The notes: generated from the sequence alone by a model not told the origin. Counted from the stretch's first letter, positions 32,157 to 41,253 are shown. The stretch is DNA of 64,000 nucleotides from Coriobacteriia bacterium (GCA_003149935.1 QAMH01000007.1:62001-126000); one strand, 5' to 3'. Made by a program: numbers and translations.

Positions 32157-32199
32157 AGGCGGGACCATCGGGTTTGCCATAGGCCCGGTGATCCCGCCT
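32157..32199 (+). terminator. Hairpin after the LysR-linked molybdoenzyme operon
   Basis: A ~16-bp imperfect stem (AGGCGGGACCATCGGG / CCCGGTGATCCCGCCT) begins 37 bp after the last stop codon. The T-run is weak. Confidence 0.6.
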
Positions 32200-32317
32200 T
32201 CGCACGCGTGTCTATCGTGTGACGCGAATAAAAGCCTGCATGCGGCACGCGAAAGCTCTAAGATGGAAGCAGACGGGTTATACTCGTTATGTCGCTCATC
32301 GTTCGAAGGAACATGCC

Positions 32318-33295
32318 ATGTCGAAAATCGTCGTGTCAGATTTCGATCTCGGGGATACTGCGCTCGAGAGGCAAATGGTCGAGGCTGCTGGCATCGAGTT
32401 CGCCGCATTTGGAAACGAGGATGACCGTGCTCCCGAGGCGCTCATCGAGCACCTGCAGGATGCCGATGGCGCCATCACTTCATATGGTGACTATACCGCC
32501 GCGGTGTTCCAGGCGCTGCCCAAGCTCAAGGTCGTGAGCAAGACGGGCACGGGTGTCGACAACATCGACGTGGCTGCGGCCACCAAGAACGGTACTGCGG
32601 TTTGCAATGTTCCCGGCTACGGTACGGAGGTCGTCTCCGATCACGCCATTGCGCTCGCGATGTGCGTGTTGCGTCGCATTAACGAGATGGATGTCGATAT
32701 GCGACAGGGCGTGTGGGACTTTCACAAACGCCGCCCGCTCGGGCAGGTGCAGGGGCGCAGCTTCGGCATTGTCGGTTACGGGCATATCGGACGGGCGACG
32801 GCGCGCAAGGCCCGCGGACTTGGCTTTGATGTCATGGTCTGGGACCGCAAGGGCGTGCCGGGGCGTTTCACGCCGGAGGACTTCCCGTACGTGAGTCTGG
32901 ATGACCTTTTTGCACGGGCCGATATCGTGAGCTTTCACACGGCGCTTACGCCCGAGACGCATCATCTGCTCGATGCGAAGCGCATCGCCACCATGAAGCC
33001 CGACGCCATCGTGATAAACACCTCGCGCGGCGCGGTGGTGGATACCGACGCGCTGGCCGACGCACTTGTTGCCGGCAATCTCTGGGGGGCGGGTATCGAC
33101 GTGTTCGAGGAGGAGCCCGTCTCGCCCGATGCGCCCATCTGCAAGGCACCGCACACGGTGCTCACGCCGCATGCCGCCTATTGGTCGGAGGAATCGGCCG
33201 TCCAGCTACGCACACGCTGCACGCAAAACGCCATCGACGTGGTGCTCGGCAAGAAGCCCGAAAGCTGCGTGAATGCCGAGGTGCTCGCGGGCTAA
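32318..33295 (+). CDS. D-isomer-specific 2-hydroxyacid dehydrogenase
   Basis: The 325-residue NAD(P)-dependent enzyme interconverts a D-2-hydroxyacid and its 2-oxo acid. The Rossmann motif GYGHIGRATARKARGLG, the catalytic Arg in INTSRGAVVDT, the Glu in DVFEEEP and the catalytic His in LTPHAAYWS are all present. ATG 32318 has GAAGGA 7 bp upstream; the frame is open 33 codons earlier without family similarity. The exact substrate (phosphoglycerate, hydroxyisocaproate or similar) is not evident; length and lack of an ACT domain argue against SerA. Confidence 0.9.
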   Translation: MSKIVVSDFDLGDTALERQMVEAAGIEFAAFGNEDDRAPEALIEHLQDADGAITSYGDYTAAVFQALPKLKVVSKTGTGVDNIDVAAATKNGTAVCNVPGYGTEVVSDHAIALAMCVLRRINEMDVDMRQGVWDFHKRRPLGQVQGRSFGIVGYGHIGRATARKARGLGFDVMVWDRKGVPGRFTPEDFPYVSLDDLFARADIVSFHTALTPETHHLLDAKRIATMKPDAIVINTSRGAVVDTDALADALVAGNLWGAGIDVFEEEPVSPDAPICKAPHTVLTPHAAYWSEESAVQLRTRCTQNAIDVVLGKKPESCVNAEVLAG

Positions 33296-33312
33296 CGGAG
33301 TGGTTTGTCGCG

Positions 33313-35904
33313 TCACAGTAGCGGCTTGAGGTACTTTCCCGTCACGCTGTCCGCACATGTGACGACATGTTCGGGCGTGCCGGCGCAGACGATTTCGCCA
33401 CCCGCCTCACCGCCGCCTGGTCCCATGTCGATCACGCAATCGGAGTTCGCGATGAGGTCGAGGTCATGCTCGATGACGATGACCGTCGCGCCCTTCTCGA
33501 CGAGTCTCTGCAAGACGCGTAGCAGCACCTCGACGTCTGCCGGATGCAATCCGATGGTGGGCTCGTCGAAGACGAAGAGCGCGTCTGCCTGCTTCTTGTG
33601 CATCTCGCCGGCGAGCTTGAGGCGCTGCGCCTCGCCACCCGAGAGCGCGGGCGTGGCCTCGCCCAGCGTGAGGTATCCCAGCCCCAGGTCGGAGAGCGTC
33701 TGGAGCTTGGTCTTGGCTTTGGCGATGCTGCCCGTCGCCATGCACAGCAGCTCGTCTACCGTGAGCGCGAGCACATCGGGAAGCGCGAGCTCCTTGGTAT
33801 CCGACGACGTTTTCTCATCCGTGCCATCGATGCATGCGTCGACGTTTTCCAGTGGCAGGCGTACCGCGTATGCTTCCTCGCCATAGCGCGAGCCATGGCA
33901 ATCGGGGCAGGGGATGTCCACGTCGGGGAGGAACTGCACGTCAAGCGATATCTGTCCCGTGCCATCGCAGGTGGGGCAACGCAAGCTGCCCGTGTTGTAC
34001 GAGAAGGCGCCGGCTTTGAGCTTGCGCTCCTTGGCCGCAGGCGCGGATGCGAAGGCGCGGCGCAGGTCGTCCATGATGCCGGAGTAGGTCGCCACCGTCG
34101 AGCGAACGTTTGCGCCGATGGGCGTTGCGTCGATAAGATGCACGCGCTTGATGTCGCCTGCATCGACCTCGTGCACGTGAGCGGGTAACTTGTTGCCGTC
34201 AAGCATGGCCCGCAAAGCCGGAATCAGGCTCTCGAGGATGAGCGTAGTCTTGCCCGATCCCGAGACGCCGGTGATGGCCGTCATGCGCCCAACGGGAATG
34301 CGCACGCTGAGTGACTTCACGGTATGCAGCGGGCCGGTCTCCAGCTCGATGGCCCCGTTATCGAACATGTCCTCGTCATTTGCACGCTTGCGCACATGTA
34401 CGCTTTTCGCGCCTGAAAGATACGGGCCGATGCGTGATGCGGGATCATTCTCGACGTGCTTGACCGTGCCCTGGGCGATGACGCGGCCGCCATCAGAGCC
34501 GGAGCCGGGGCCGATCTCCACGAGGTAATCGGCATTTCTGAGCACGCGCAGGTCATGGTCGACGACCACGACCGAGTTGCCATCACCCATGAGGTCGTCG
34601 ATGACGCCGAGCAAGCCCTCGACATTCGATGGGTGCAGGCCGATGGAGGGCTCATCGAGCACGTAGAGCACGCCGGTGGTACGCGTGCGCACGGCACGCG
34701 CGAGCTGGACGCGCTGCAGCTCGCCGTTGGAGAGCGTGGAGCCGGCGCGGTCGAGACTCAGGTAGCCAAGCCCCAGTTGCCGCAGGCGCTGCATGGGCTC
34801 GCGCAGCTCGGAGATGATGGACGTGGCCATGGGACGCATCTCCTCGGGCAGCTTGCCTGGCAGGGCCGGCACCCAATCCGCGAGCTCGTCGAGCGTCTGC
34901 GCGGTCGCCTGCGCCAGGTTCATGCCGTCCAGAAGGCTCGAGCGTGCCTTGGCTGACAGACGCGTGCCGTGGCAATCGGGGCAGGTGCCCTGCTTGAGGA
35001 AGCGCGACACGCGGGCAAGCCCCTTCTCGTCCTTCACCTTGGCAAGCGCGTTTTTCACGGTGTTGACGGCACTGTAGTACGTGAAGTCGAGCTCGGTGGC
35101 GTGGTCCTTGTTCTTGGGCACGTAGAGGATGTGGCGCTTTTCCATGGGGCCATGCAGCACGATGTCCTTCTCGTGATCGGTGAGGTCACGGTATGGCACG
35201 TCGATGCGCACGCCCATCTCCTTGGCGACTTGCGGCATGAGCGACCACATGAGCTGACGCCACGGTGCGACCGCCCCCTCCTCGAGCGTGAGCGAGTCAT
35301 CCGAGATGAGCGTGGACTCGTCGATTTCGCGCACGACGCCCGTGCCGCCGCAGGTGGGGCAGGCGCCCGCGCTGTTGAAGGCGAGGTCCTCGGCGCTGGG
35401 ACCGTAGAACTTCACATGGCAGACGGGACACTCGATGGGCTTCTCGGCGGCGACGTTGAGGCTGGGCGGCACGTGATGGCCGTTCGGGCACTCATGGCTA
35501 CCCAGGCGTGAGAACATGAGACGTAGGTAGTTCAGCAGCTCGGTGGAGGTGCCGAAGGTGGAATGCACGCCAGGCACGGCCGGGCGCTGGCGCAGCGCGA
35601 TGGCAGCCGGTACGTGCAGCACCTCGTCAACTTGGGCGCGTGTCGTCTGGCCGATGCGGCGGCGTGTGTAGGTGGAGAGCGCTTCCAGGTAGCGGCGGCT
35701 TCCCTCCGCATACAGCACGCCCAACGCAAGCGAGCTCTTGCCGGACCCGGAAACGCCGGCGATGCCGACCATCTGATGCAGTGGGATGTCGACGTTGATG
35801 TCCTTCAGGTTGTGGACGCGTGCGCCGCGCACCTCGATATCCGCCGGCTCGCGAAAGACGAGCCCGCCAACCTTGCACCTCGCCTCTTCGTTTGTGTTCG
35901 TCAT
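33313..35904 (-). CDS. UvrA-like ABC protein (short, class II / UvrA2 type)
   Basis: The 863-residue protein has two ABC ATPase halves (AGVSGSGKSS and TGVSGSGKTT Walker A motifs, LSNGELQRV and LSGGEAQRL signatures) and zinc-finger cysteine clusters (CPTCGGTG, CPDCHGTRL, CPTCDGTG, CPDCHGSRYG). It is about 80-100 residues shorter than housekeeping UvrA; the missing part corresponds to the UvrB-binding region in class II UvrAs, which are linked to resistance to DNA-acting drugs. It is divergent from a MerR/TipA-like regulator with a MerR-type operator between them, so it is probably drug-inducible. The function in resistance is inference. Confidence 0.88.
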   Translation of the reverse strand: MTNTNEEARCKVGGLVFREPADIEVRGARVHNLKDINVDIPLHQMVGIAGVSGSGKSSLALGVLYAEGSRRYLEALSTYTRRRIGQTTRAQVDEVLHVPAAIALRQRPAVPGVHSTFGTSTELLNYLRLMFSRLGSHECPNGHHVPPSLNVAAEKPIECPVCHVKFYGPSAEDLAFNSAGACPTCGGTGVVREIDESTLISDDSLTLEEGAVAPWRQLMWSLMPQVAKEMGVRIDVPYRDLTDHEKDIVLHGPMEKRHILYVPKNKDHATELDFTYYSAVNTVKNALAKVKDEKGLARVSRFLKQGTCPDCHGTRLSAKARSSLLDGMNLAQATAQTLDELADWVPALPGKLPEEMRPMATSIISELREPMQRLRQLGLGYLSLDRAGSTLSNGELQRVQLARAVRTRTTGVLYVLDEPSIGLHPSNVEGLLGVIDDLMGDGNSVVVVDHDLRVLRNADYLVEIGPGSGSDGGRVIAQGTVKHVENDPASRIGPYLSGAKSVHVRKRANDEDMFDNGAIELETGPLHTVKSLSVRIPVGRMTAITGVSGSGKTTLILESLIPALRAMLDGNKLPAHVHEVDAGDIKRVHLIDATPIGANVRSTVATYSGIMDDLRRAFASAPAAKERKLKAGAFSYNTGSLRCPTCDGTGQISLDVQFLPDVDIPCPDCHGSRYGEEAYAVRLPLENVDACIDGTDEKTSSDTKELALPDVLALTVDELLCMATGSIAKAKTKLQTLSDLGLGYLTLGEATPALSGGEAQRLKLAGEMHKKQADALFVFDEPTIGLHPADVEVLLRVLQRLVEKGATVIVIEHDLDLIANSDCVIDMGPGGGEAGGEIVCAGTPEHVVTCADSVTGKYLKPLL

Positions 35905-35972
35905 AGTGGTCCCTCGGATAAGTCAAATACACGGGGTATTTGTTTTATTTTACCGCCAACGCTACATTTCCT

Positions 35973-35996
35973 CTTGACCTTCACGCAACGTCAAAG
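35973..35996. promoter_or_regulatory. MerR-type operator in the uvrA2/merR divergent region
   Basis: CTTGACCTTCACG and CAACGTCAAAG form an inverted repeat typical of MerR-family operators. TTGACC on the plus strand and TTGACG on the minus strand serve as candidate -35 boxes. The elongated spacing to a -10 expected for MerR activation is plausible on the minus strand (uvrA2) but its -10 is weak. Confidence 0.6.
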
Positions 35997-36050
35997 CGCA
36001 GGATGCCTCTCGAAGATGCGTTTGGACCGCGATAGAGGAAGGAAATGTCC

Positions 36051-36809
36051 ATGCACATGACCATCGGCCAGATGGCACGGGAAGCCGGGGTGAGCACGCG
36101 AACGCTGCGGCATTACGAGGAGCAAGGGCTGCTCGCTCCGCAGCGTACCGATGCGGGTTATCGCGTCTATGGCGATGCGGATGCCCGGCAGCTCGCGTGG
36201 GTGCTCGCCTTGCGCGCATGCAATGTGCCGCTTCCCACCATCCGCCGCCTCATCAATGCCCCAGATGAGGACCTCGCCAGCGCCCTCCGCGCGCATCTTC
36301 GTTCCCTCGAGGAGCAGGGAACCTCATTGGATGCGGCAATCGCGAGGACGAGAGCCGCGTTGGCAACCGTAGAGAGGATGGAAGACATGTCGACGAAAGA
36401 CGCCTTCGAGATGATGAAGGAGCAGGGTCTGCGTGATTTCGAGCAAGAGTTTGGCGAGGAAGCGCGTAGCCTGTACGGTGATGAGGCCATCGATGCGAGC
36501 AACGTGCGCATGATGGCACTCACCAAGGACGAGTGGGATGCGAAGGAGCTGCTGGAAGAGAGCATCAAGGTGCAGTTGCGCATCGCCATGGCAACCGACG
36601 ATCCCGCGAGCGACGCGGCCCAGGAGCTCGTGCGCATGCACAAGCGCTGGATCGACCTGCACTGGGGCGAGGGCTATGACCCGGAGCAATACTTCGCGCT
36701 CGCAGAGGGCTACCTGGCCGATCCGCGCTTCGTGAAGTACTACGATTCCGCCGCGGGCGAGGGTGCTACCGAGTTTCTGGTGAAGGCGGTACGCGCCTCG
36801 AGGAGATAG
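36051..36809 (+). CDS. MerR-family regulator with TipAS-like antibiotic-binding domain
   Basis: The 252-residue protein has an N-terminal MerR HTH (MTIGQMAREAGVSTRTLRHYEEQGLL), a coiled-coil dimerisation helix (~70-110) and a C-terminal TipAS-like domain (~120-250: FEQEFGEEARSLYGDEAID...HKRWIDLHWG...YFALAEGYLADPRFVKYYD). TipA proteins bind thiopeptide and related antibiotics and activate resistance genes. ATG 36051 has AGAGGAAGG at good distance; ATG 36045 is too close. Its likely target is the divergent uvrA2 gene. Confidence 0.93.
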   Translation: MHMTIGQMAREAGVSTRTLRHYEEQGLLAPQRTDAGYRVYGDADARQLAWVLALRACNVPLPTIRRLINAPDEDLASALRAHLRSLEEQGTSLDAAIARTRAALATVERMEDMSTKDAFEMMKEQGLRDFEQEFGEEARSLYGDEAIDASNVRMMALTKDEWDAKELLEESIKVQLRIAMATDDPASDAAQELVRMHKRWIDLHWGEGYDPEQYFALAEGYLADPRFVKYYDSAAGEGATEFLVKAVRASRR

Positions 36810-36859
36810 AGGTGGACGAGGGCCAACGCATTGCTCGCCTGGTCGGCTTCCGTCGTGGG

Positions 36860-36890
36860 ATGAGACAGCGCCTCTGGGCATTTGTCTCAT
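36860..36890. repeat. Short inverted repeat with GAGACA arms
   Basis: ATGAGACA and TGTCTCAT flank a 15-nt loop, 51 bp after the merR/tipA-like gene. It shares the TGAGACA theme with the larger repeats at 10973, 12945 and 17767. It may act as a weak transcript end. Confidence 0.45.
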
Positions 36891-37004
36891 TCGCCCCTCA
36901 AAAATGCGGGGTCGTACCCGCAGAATCCCTGTGGTGTGACGGCTATCAGCATGCTTCGGGCGCACCCTAGAATCTTCTCATCATCCGATTCGAGGGAGGT
37001 TCCC

Positions 37005-37220
37005 ATGGGTTATTCGATTGACGATAAGGTCAAGGTGCTGAAGAAGTCTCCGGCTGCTTGCGCGGTCATCACCGAGTATTCGCCCGGATTCGAGACGGAT
37101 CCGCAGATGAAGCTCGTCGGCGGTCTGACCTTCCGCAAGCTCGCCTCGTTCCCGCAGGCCGGTCTGACCGAGGAGCAGGTTGCCGAGATTGACGAGAAGC
37201 TGAAGGCTATCGAGGAATAG
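37005..37220 (+). CDS. Small conserved helical protein (71 aa), DUF1858-like
   Basis: The 71-residue protein has the layout of DUF1858-type helical domains (KVKVLKKSPAACAVITEYSPGF, then a Leu-rich C-terminal helix EEQVAEIDEKLKAIEE), but no Cys is present in the usual FHCVGC-like position. GGGAGGT is optimally placed before ATG 37005, and a terminator follows, so it is a real monocistronic gene. Family assignment is tentative and the function unknown. Confidence 0.6.
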   Translation: MGYSIDDKVKVLKKSPAACAVITEYSPGFETDPQMKLVGGLTFRKLASFPQAGLTEEQVAEIDEKLKAIEE

Positions 37221-37244
37221 AGCAGGCAAGAACAAGCCGGTGCG

Positions 37245-37277
37245 AGGGGGCTGCCACGAGGCGGTCCCCTTCGTTTT
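37245..37277 (+). terminator. Terminator of the small helical protein gene
   Basis: The stem AGGGGGCTGCC/GGCGGTCCCCT (two G-U pairs) with the tetraloop ACGA is followed by TCGTTTT. It lies 3 bp before the stop codon of the converging PucR-like gene. Confidence 0.7.
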
Positions 37278-37279
37278 GG

Positions 37280-38779
37280 CTAGCTGCCCATGGCATCGTA
37301 AATCTGCTGGGCCTTGAGCAGGATCTCGATGCGCAGGCGCTCGTCGGGATTCTTGAGGTCGCATCCCAGCTCGCGCTCGATGCGCCCGATGCGGTCGAGC
37401 AGCGTGCTGCGGTGGATGAACAGGGCCTTTGCGGTCTTGGCTATGCTCATGCTATTTGCCAGGTAGCAGCGAAGCGTCTCGATGTAGCTCACGTTCGCCT
37501 CGCGGTCGTGCTCGACGAGGCGCTTCATGCCATCGGTGAAGTACATCTCGAGCGGGAGGTCGCCGATGGCGTTGAGCACGAGCTTCATGAACGCGTAGTC
37601 CTGGAAGACGTAGCAGCGCGAGTCCTGCGTCTTGAACTCCGACCCCACGAGCGCGGCAAATGCCTGGTCGTAGTACAGGCGTACCTTGAGCAGGTCCGTG
37701 AACGCGTCGCTGATGCCGACGGTTACGCCCACTGCCTCGACGAACTCCTCCAGGTCGGCCTTCAGGCGCTCGAGATAGCCCCCATCCTCATCGCACAGGT
37801 CATCGACGCAGATGAGGCCGACGATGGACGCGCCGTGCGCAAAGGCAATGCTGTGGGGAAAGACGCTTTCCATCTCGGAGCAGATGTAGCCGTACGGAAG
37901 CGAGGCGAGATCCTTCGACAGAACCATCTTCACGCAGACGTAGCGGCGCTTCCCGCCAAGCTTTTCGAGCCGCGAGCGTTGGGCCTGGTCAATCGTCACG
38001 CAATCCACGAGGTCGGCTATGACGTTGCGGAAGGCTCCGAAGTCTCCGCTTTCCGACGGAGGCAGCTGGCGCATCGCGAGGCTTATCGCGTCAGCGATGT
38101 AGGAGATCATGACGCCATCGCTTGGCAGGCGCCGGCGCCCCGCGTAGTCAAAGGTCACGCTTCCGGCGTATTCCTCGCCGACGAAGATGTTCTGGCACAG
38201 GTAGCTGCCATCGAGAATGGTCATGGAGATCGGGTCGTGCCTCTGCATTGCAAGGTCTTCGCTTGCCAAGAAGGTGCTGAGGTTCGCGAGGTCGAGGTAG
38301 GTGCCCGCCTGGTTTTCGGTCGCCGCCAGGACCCCGAAGTACTCGTCGAGGACGAGGATGTCGGTTCCGAGCACGGGCGCCGCGACATCTACGATTCGCT
38401 GGATGCCGGCCGTGGTGTTGATGATGTTTGCTATCTCGGCATCGAGCGTCTCGTAGCGATTGTAGATGTCTTGCACGAGGTTGAACACGTTGAAGATGTC
38501 CGTGTCGTCGGTGACGTGGATGATGCAGCATCGGTTCTTGTAGAACGAGAGCTGCATGGTGTCGCCCACGACGACCAGCACCGCACCGGGGCGCACCGAC
38601 GAGCGCATCGGTAGCTTGTCGGCGCGGATGATGTAGAGCGTGTCCTTCTCGAAGATCTGGCCGTTGCCGGTGTAGAAGCGTGGGCGACTGAGATGCAGCC
38701 CGCTCTCCTTGCGACCGAGCATCTCGACGGAGATGTGATCATTCAGGTTGTCGAAAACGATATCGGCGTTGAGCTTCAT
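37280..38779 (-). CDS. PucR/CdaR-type transcriptional regulator
   Basis: The 499-residue regulator has N-terminal sensory regions of no clear family (~1-230), a middle GGDEF-like/CdaR region (~280-370) and a C-terminal HTH of the PucR/CdaR type (residues ~430-490: YIETLRCYLANSMSIAKTAK and LFIHRSTLLDRIGRIERELG). Such regulators activate catabolic operons in response to metabolites. It is divergent from the six-gene cluster starting at 39034, and an overlapping set of TAGGTG palindromes lies in the shared region. It most likely controls that cluster and possibly itself. Confidence 0.88.
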   Translation of the reverse strand: MKLNADIVFDNLNDHISVEMLGRKESGLHLSRPRFYTGNGQIFEKDTLYIIRADKLPMRSSVRPGAVLVVVGDTMQLSFYKNRCCIIHVTDDTDIFNVFNLVQDIYNRYETLDAEIANIINTTAGIQRIVDVAAPVLGTDILVLDEYFGVLAATENQAGTYLDLANLSTFLASEDLAMQRHDPISMTILDGSYLCQNIFVGEEYAGSVTFDYAGRRRLPSDGVMISYIADAISLAMRQLPPSESGDFGAFRNVIADLVDCVTIDQAQRSRLEKLGGKRRYVCVKMVLSKDLASLPYGYICSEMESVFPHSIAFAHGASIVGLICVDDLCDEDGGYLERLKADLEEFVEAVGVTVGISDAFTDLLKVRLYYDQAFAALVGSEFKTQDSRCYVFQDYAFMKLVLNAIGDLPLEMYFTDGMKRLVEHDREANVSYIETLRCYLANSMSIAKTAKALFIHRSTLLDRIGRIERELGCDLKNPDERLRIEILLKAQQIYDAMGS

Positions 38780-38865
38780 GCTGCCGTCCCTAGAAAGGCG
38801 CCCCGTACCATACGTATCTTGCCCCGCGTGGATGCGCGATTCAACCCTAAAAGCCGTTCATAAAA

Positions 38866-38894
38866 TAGGTGATAACACCTACAGATTGTAGGTG
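38866..38894. promoter_or_regulatory. Overlapping TAGGTG palindromes between the PucR-type gene and the 39034 cluster
   Basis: TAGGTG-ATAA-CACCTA and CACCTACA-GAT-TGTAGGTG share their middle arm, giving three TAGGTG half-sites in 29 bp. The position, 87 bp before the regulator start and 140 bp before the cluster start, makes this a good binding site for the PucR-type regulator. Confidence 0.55.
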
Positions 38895-39033
38895 CTCTAT
38901 GTGATGCTCCGTGCCATTGAAACGCCTTGCCTGATGGGTGCCAAACCTCCGCTTTGTAGAATACAGCGCGGCCACTTTGCTCCGTAGTATCTGTTCCAAG
39001 CGCGGTTTTCCATCCCGAGAGAAGGAGGATACT

Positions 39034-40233
39034 ATGGCATTGCACGACAAGCTCGACTCCCACAAGGCAGTCGAGACGGTATGGGGCAAGCTCATCCCCG
39101 AGAAGGACGCGTATCGGTACGCCGTCCGCGAAATCGCGGCATTCTGCTCGAACATCTTCCAGGTCATGCGCATTCTCGAACCAGACTTCGATACGTGCAC
39201 CGAGGCGATCTGCGAGATGTCCTACAACCTGAACATGGGCGTGTCCGGCGAGGAGTACCTCAACACGTTCTACGACGACTGGAACATCCCCGAGTTTTGC
39301 GAGAAGAGCGCCTGGCTCGGGGCCATCTTCGGTGACTACGGCGACGAGGCCGAGAACATGGCCGGTCGCGTCATCCAGTTCACGAAGGACAGGGTCGAGA
39401 AGGAGCTCGATACCTGCCCGTGGGATATCGTCGGTGCCGAGCTGTGCAACATGACGACGGCGATGTTCACCGCGAACTTCGACCTCGCCAACGGGGGCGA
39501 GAACGACGTGTCGCTCAACATGTGCGAGGCCCGCGGCTGCGGTGACCGCCATTGCCGCGTCGTCGCCGAGCGTCGCTCCGCCTTCGGACTGCCCAAGCAG
39601 GGATTCCTCGATCACATGGGCACGCCGGTCATGCCGGTTCATGACACGCCCGAGGAGCGCACGGTCAAGGATGGCCAGATCCTGCGCAATGGACAGTACT
39701 CCAACGCCTTTGGCGAGGAACACAGCCTGGAATACGACTACCGATGGTTGTGCGAGTTTGGCTGGGCGTGGTGCGTCGCCTTCCCGCTCGCCGTCATCCG
39801 CGACCTTCCCGATGACGAGGAGGAGTTCCTCCGCATCTTCCGCATCGTCTTCTCGACGGCGGGCAAGAACCTGTTCATGGAGCCGTTCACCAAGCGCGCC
39901 GTGCGCGACTGGCTCGGTGTCCCGGATTCCATCGGCGAGAACGACCCGCGCATCATGGGCGCCTACATCAAGACGCTCATGGATTGCCAGCTCGTGCCCA
40001 GCGAGTTCGATGCCTTCACCAAGGACGAGGTCCGCATCAAGGTCAAGACCGACGACTTCAACGGGCGTTTCGAGATGGCGCCGATGGACGAGCTCGCAAT
40101 CGGTTACGAGGCCTTGTGGCACAACGCCGTAAAGACGCTGGTGAGCGCCGAGTGGTCGTGCTGGTTCGAGGGCATGGACGACGAGGACATGACCATCGTC
40201 GTCGCCCGCAAGATCGACAAGCACATGATTTAG
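39034..40233 (+). CDS. Unrecognised two-module protein, V4R/ATC-hydrolase-like Cys motif
   Basis: The 399-residue soluble protein appears to consist of two related halves (~1-200 and ~205-399), each with acidic helical segments and a closing strand region. The first half ends in CEARGCGDRHCRV, resembling the G-D-x-x-C signature of small-molecule-binding V4R domains and L-2-amino-thiazoline-4-carboxylate hydrolase-like proteins. The second half keeps the frame of that region (CWFEGMDDEDMTIVV) but lacks the Cys pair. I cannot name the family with confidence. GAAGGAGG precedes the start. It leads a cluster with GcvT-like, SDR, FAD and molybdenum enzymes, so a role in binding or converting the pathway substrate is possible. 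Confidence 0.7.
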   Translation: MALHDKLDSHKAVETVWGKLIPEKDAYRYAVREIAAFCSNIFQVMRILEPDFDTCTEAICEMSYNLNMGVSGEEYLNTFYDDWNIPEFCEKSAWLGAIFGDYGDEAENMAGRVIQFTKDRVEKELDTCPWDIVGAELCNMTTAMFTANFDLANGGENDVSLNMCEARGCGDRHCRVVAERRSAFGLPKQGFLDHMGTPVMPVHDTPEERTVKDGQILRNGQYSNAFGEEHSLEYDYRWLCEFGWAWCVAFPLAVIRDLPDDEEEFLRIFRIVFSTAGKNLFMEPFTKRAVRDWLGVPDSIGENDPRIMGAYIKTLMDCQLVPSEFDAFTKDEVRIKVKTDDFNGRFEMAPMDELAIGYEALWHNAVKTLVSAEWSCWFEGMDDEDMTIVVARKIDKHMI

Positions 40234-40245
40234 GAGGTTGCGGAG

Positions 40246-41241
40246 ATGCTATTCAAGGAAGACGAGGCTGCGCGCGCCGAGGCACGCGCCGTACGCGAGA
40301 ACGCCGCATGGTATCGCTGGACCCACGACCTCGTGGAGGTGAAGGGTCCGGATGCGGATCGGTTCGTCCAGCACCTGTTCGTGAGCGATATGACAAAGGC
40401 GCCGGTCGGGCGCTCCAAGTACACGACCATGCTCAATGAGGACGGCAAGATCATCGACGACACCATCGTCATGCACGTAGACGATGACGTCTACTGGATC
40501 TCGACGTTGTATGCGCCCCAGTTCCTCGAGTGGGCCAGTGCGCATGACGAGGGCTTCGACGTGACGTGCACGGACATTACCAAGAGCGTGGACATGTACG
40601 CCGTGCAGGGGCCCAACTCACTTGCCATGATCAACGCTCTGGCCAGCGAGCCGGTTGACGACCTCAAGCGCTTCGCGATCATGGACGACATCATCGCGGG
40701 CGTGGACGTGAAGATCCATCGCGCGGGTTTCACGGGCGAGCTCGGCTACGAGATTTACGTGCCGATGGAGCAATCGCCGGCCATCGAGGCGGCACTTGCC
40801 GAGACCGGCGAGAAGATGGGCGTTCCCGAGCTCCAGATTCTCGAGGTGTACGTGCGCAGCATTCCGGTCGAGAAGGGTTTTGCCCTGCGACAGGACATGT
40901 ATGGCCTCACGCCCTATGAATGCGACCTGGGTTGGTCGGTTGCCATGGATACGGACTTCGTCGGCAAGGATGCGCTGCAAGTCGCGGTCGAGGCGGGCAA
41001 CGACTATAGGCTCGTGGGCCTCGAGTTTCTCAATGACTCCTATGAGGACATCGCCCAACGCGAGATCGTGTATCGCAAAGGCGTGCCCTGCGGGTTCGTG
41101 CGTGCGGCAATCTACGGCTACACCGTGGACAAGAACATCGGCTTTGCGGTCATCGAGGCTGCCAAGGCGATTAACGGCGAGGAAGTCACAGTTGGCGAGA
41201 ACGAGTCACCCGCCATCATCTGCGACAAGGTATTCGTGTAG
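40246..41241 (+). CDS. GcvT-fold (aminomethyltransferase/demethylase-like) protein
   Basis: The 331-residue protein belongs to the folate-binding GcvT/DmdA/LigM family: DRFVQHLFVSDM, the DYWISTL-like strand, MYAVQGPNSLAMI, FTGELGYEIYVP, the GFALRQDMYGLTPYECDLGW region and the C-terminal barrel. No other glycine-cleavage gene (gcvH, gcvP) is near, so it is unlikely to serve glycine cleavage. In DmdA and LigM the fold transfers a methyl group from a sulfonium or methoxy-aromatic to tetrahydrofolate, which would suit a catabolic cluster. The actual substrate is unknown. It lies 12 bp after the preceding gene, with a good AGGAGG. Confidence 0.82.
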   Translation: MLFKEDEAARAEARAVRENAAWYRWTHDLVEVKGPDADRFVQHLFVSDMTKAPVGRSKYTTMLNEDGKIIDDTIVMHVDDDVYWISTLYAPQFLEWASAHDEGFDVTCTDITKSVDMYAVQGPNSLAMINALASEPVDDLKRFAIMDDIIAGVDVKIHRAGFTGELGYEIYVPMEQSPAIEAALAETGEKMGVPELQILEVYVRSIPVEKGFALRQDMYGLTPYECDLGWSVAMDTDFVGKDALQVAVEAGNDYRLVGLEFLNDSYEDIAQREIVYRKGVPCGFVRAAIYGYTVDKNIGFAVIEAAKAINGEEVTVGENESPAIICDKVFV

Positions 41242-41253
41242 GGGGAGGACGCA

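Noticed and set aside
40246..41241. Glycine cleavage T protein (gcvT) of a glycine cleavage system
   Set aside because: No gcvH, gcvP or lpd gene is near and the cluster context is catabolic; a DmdA/LigM-like role fits better, though the fold is shared.
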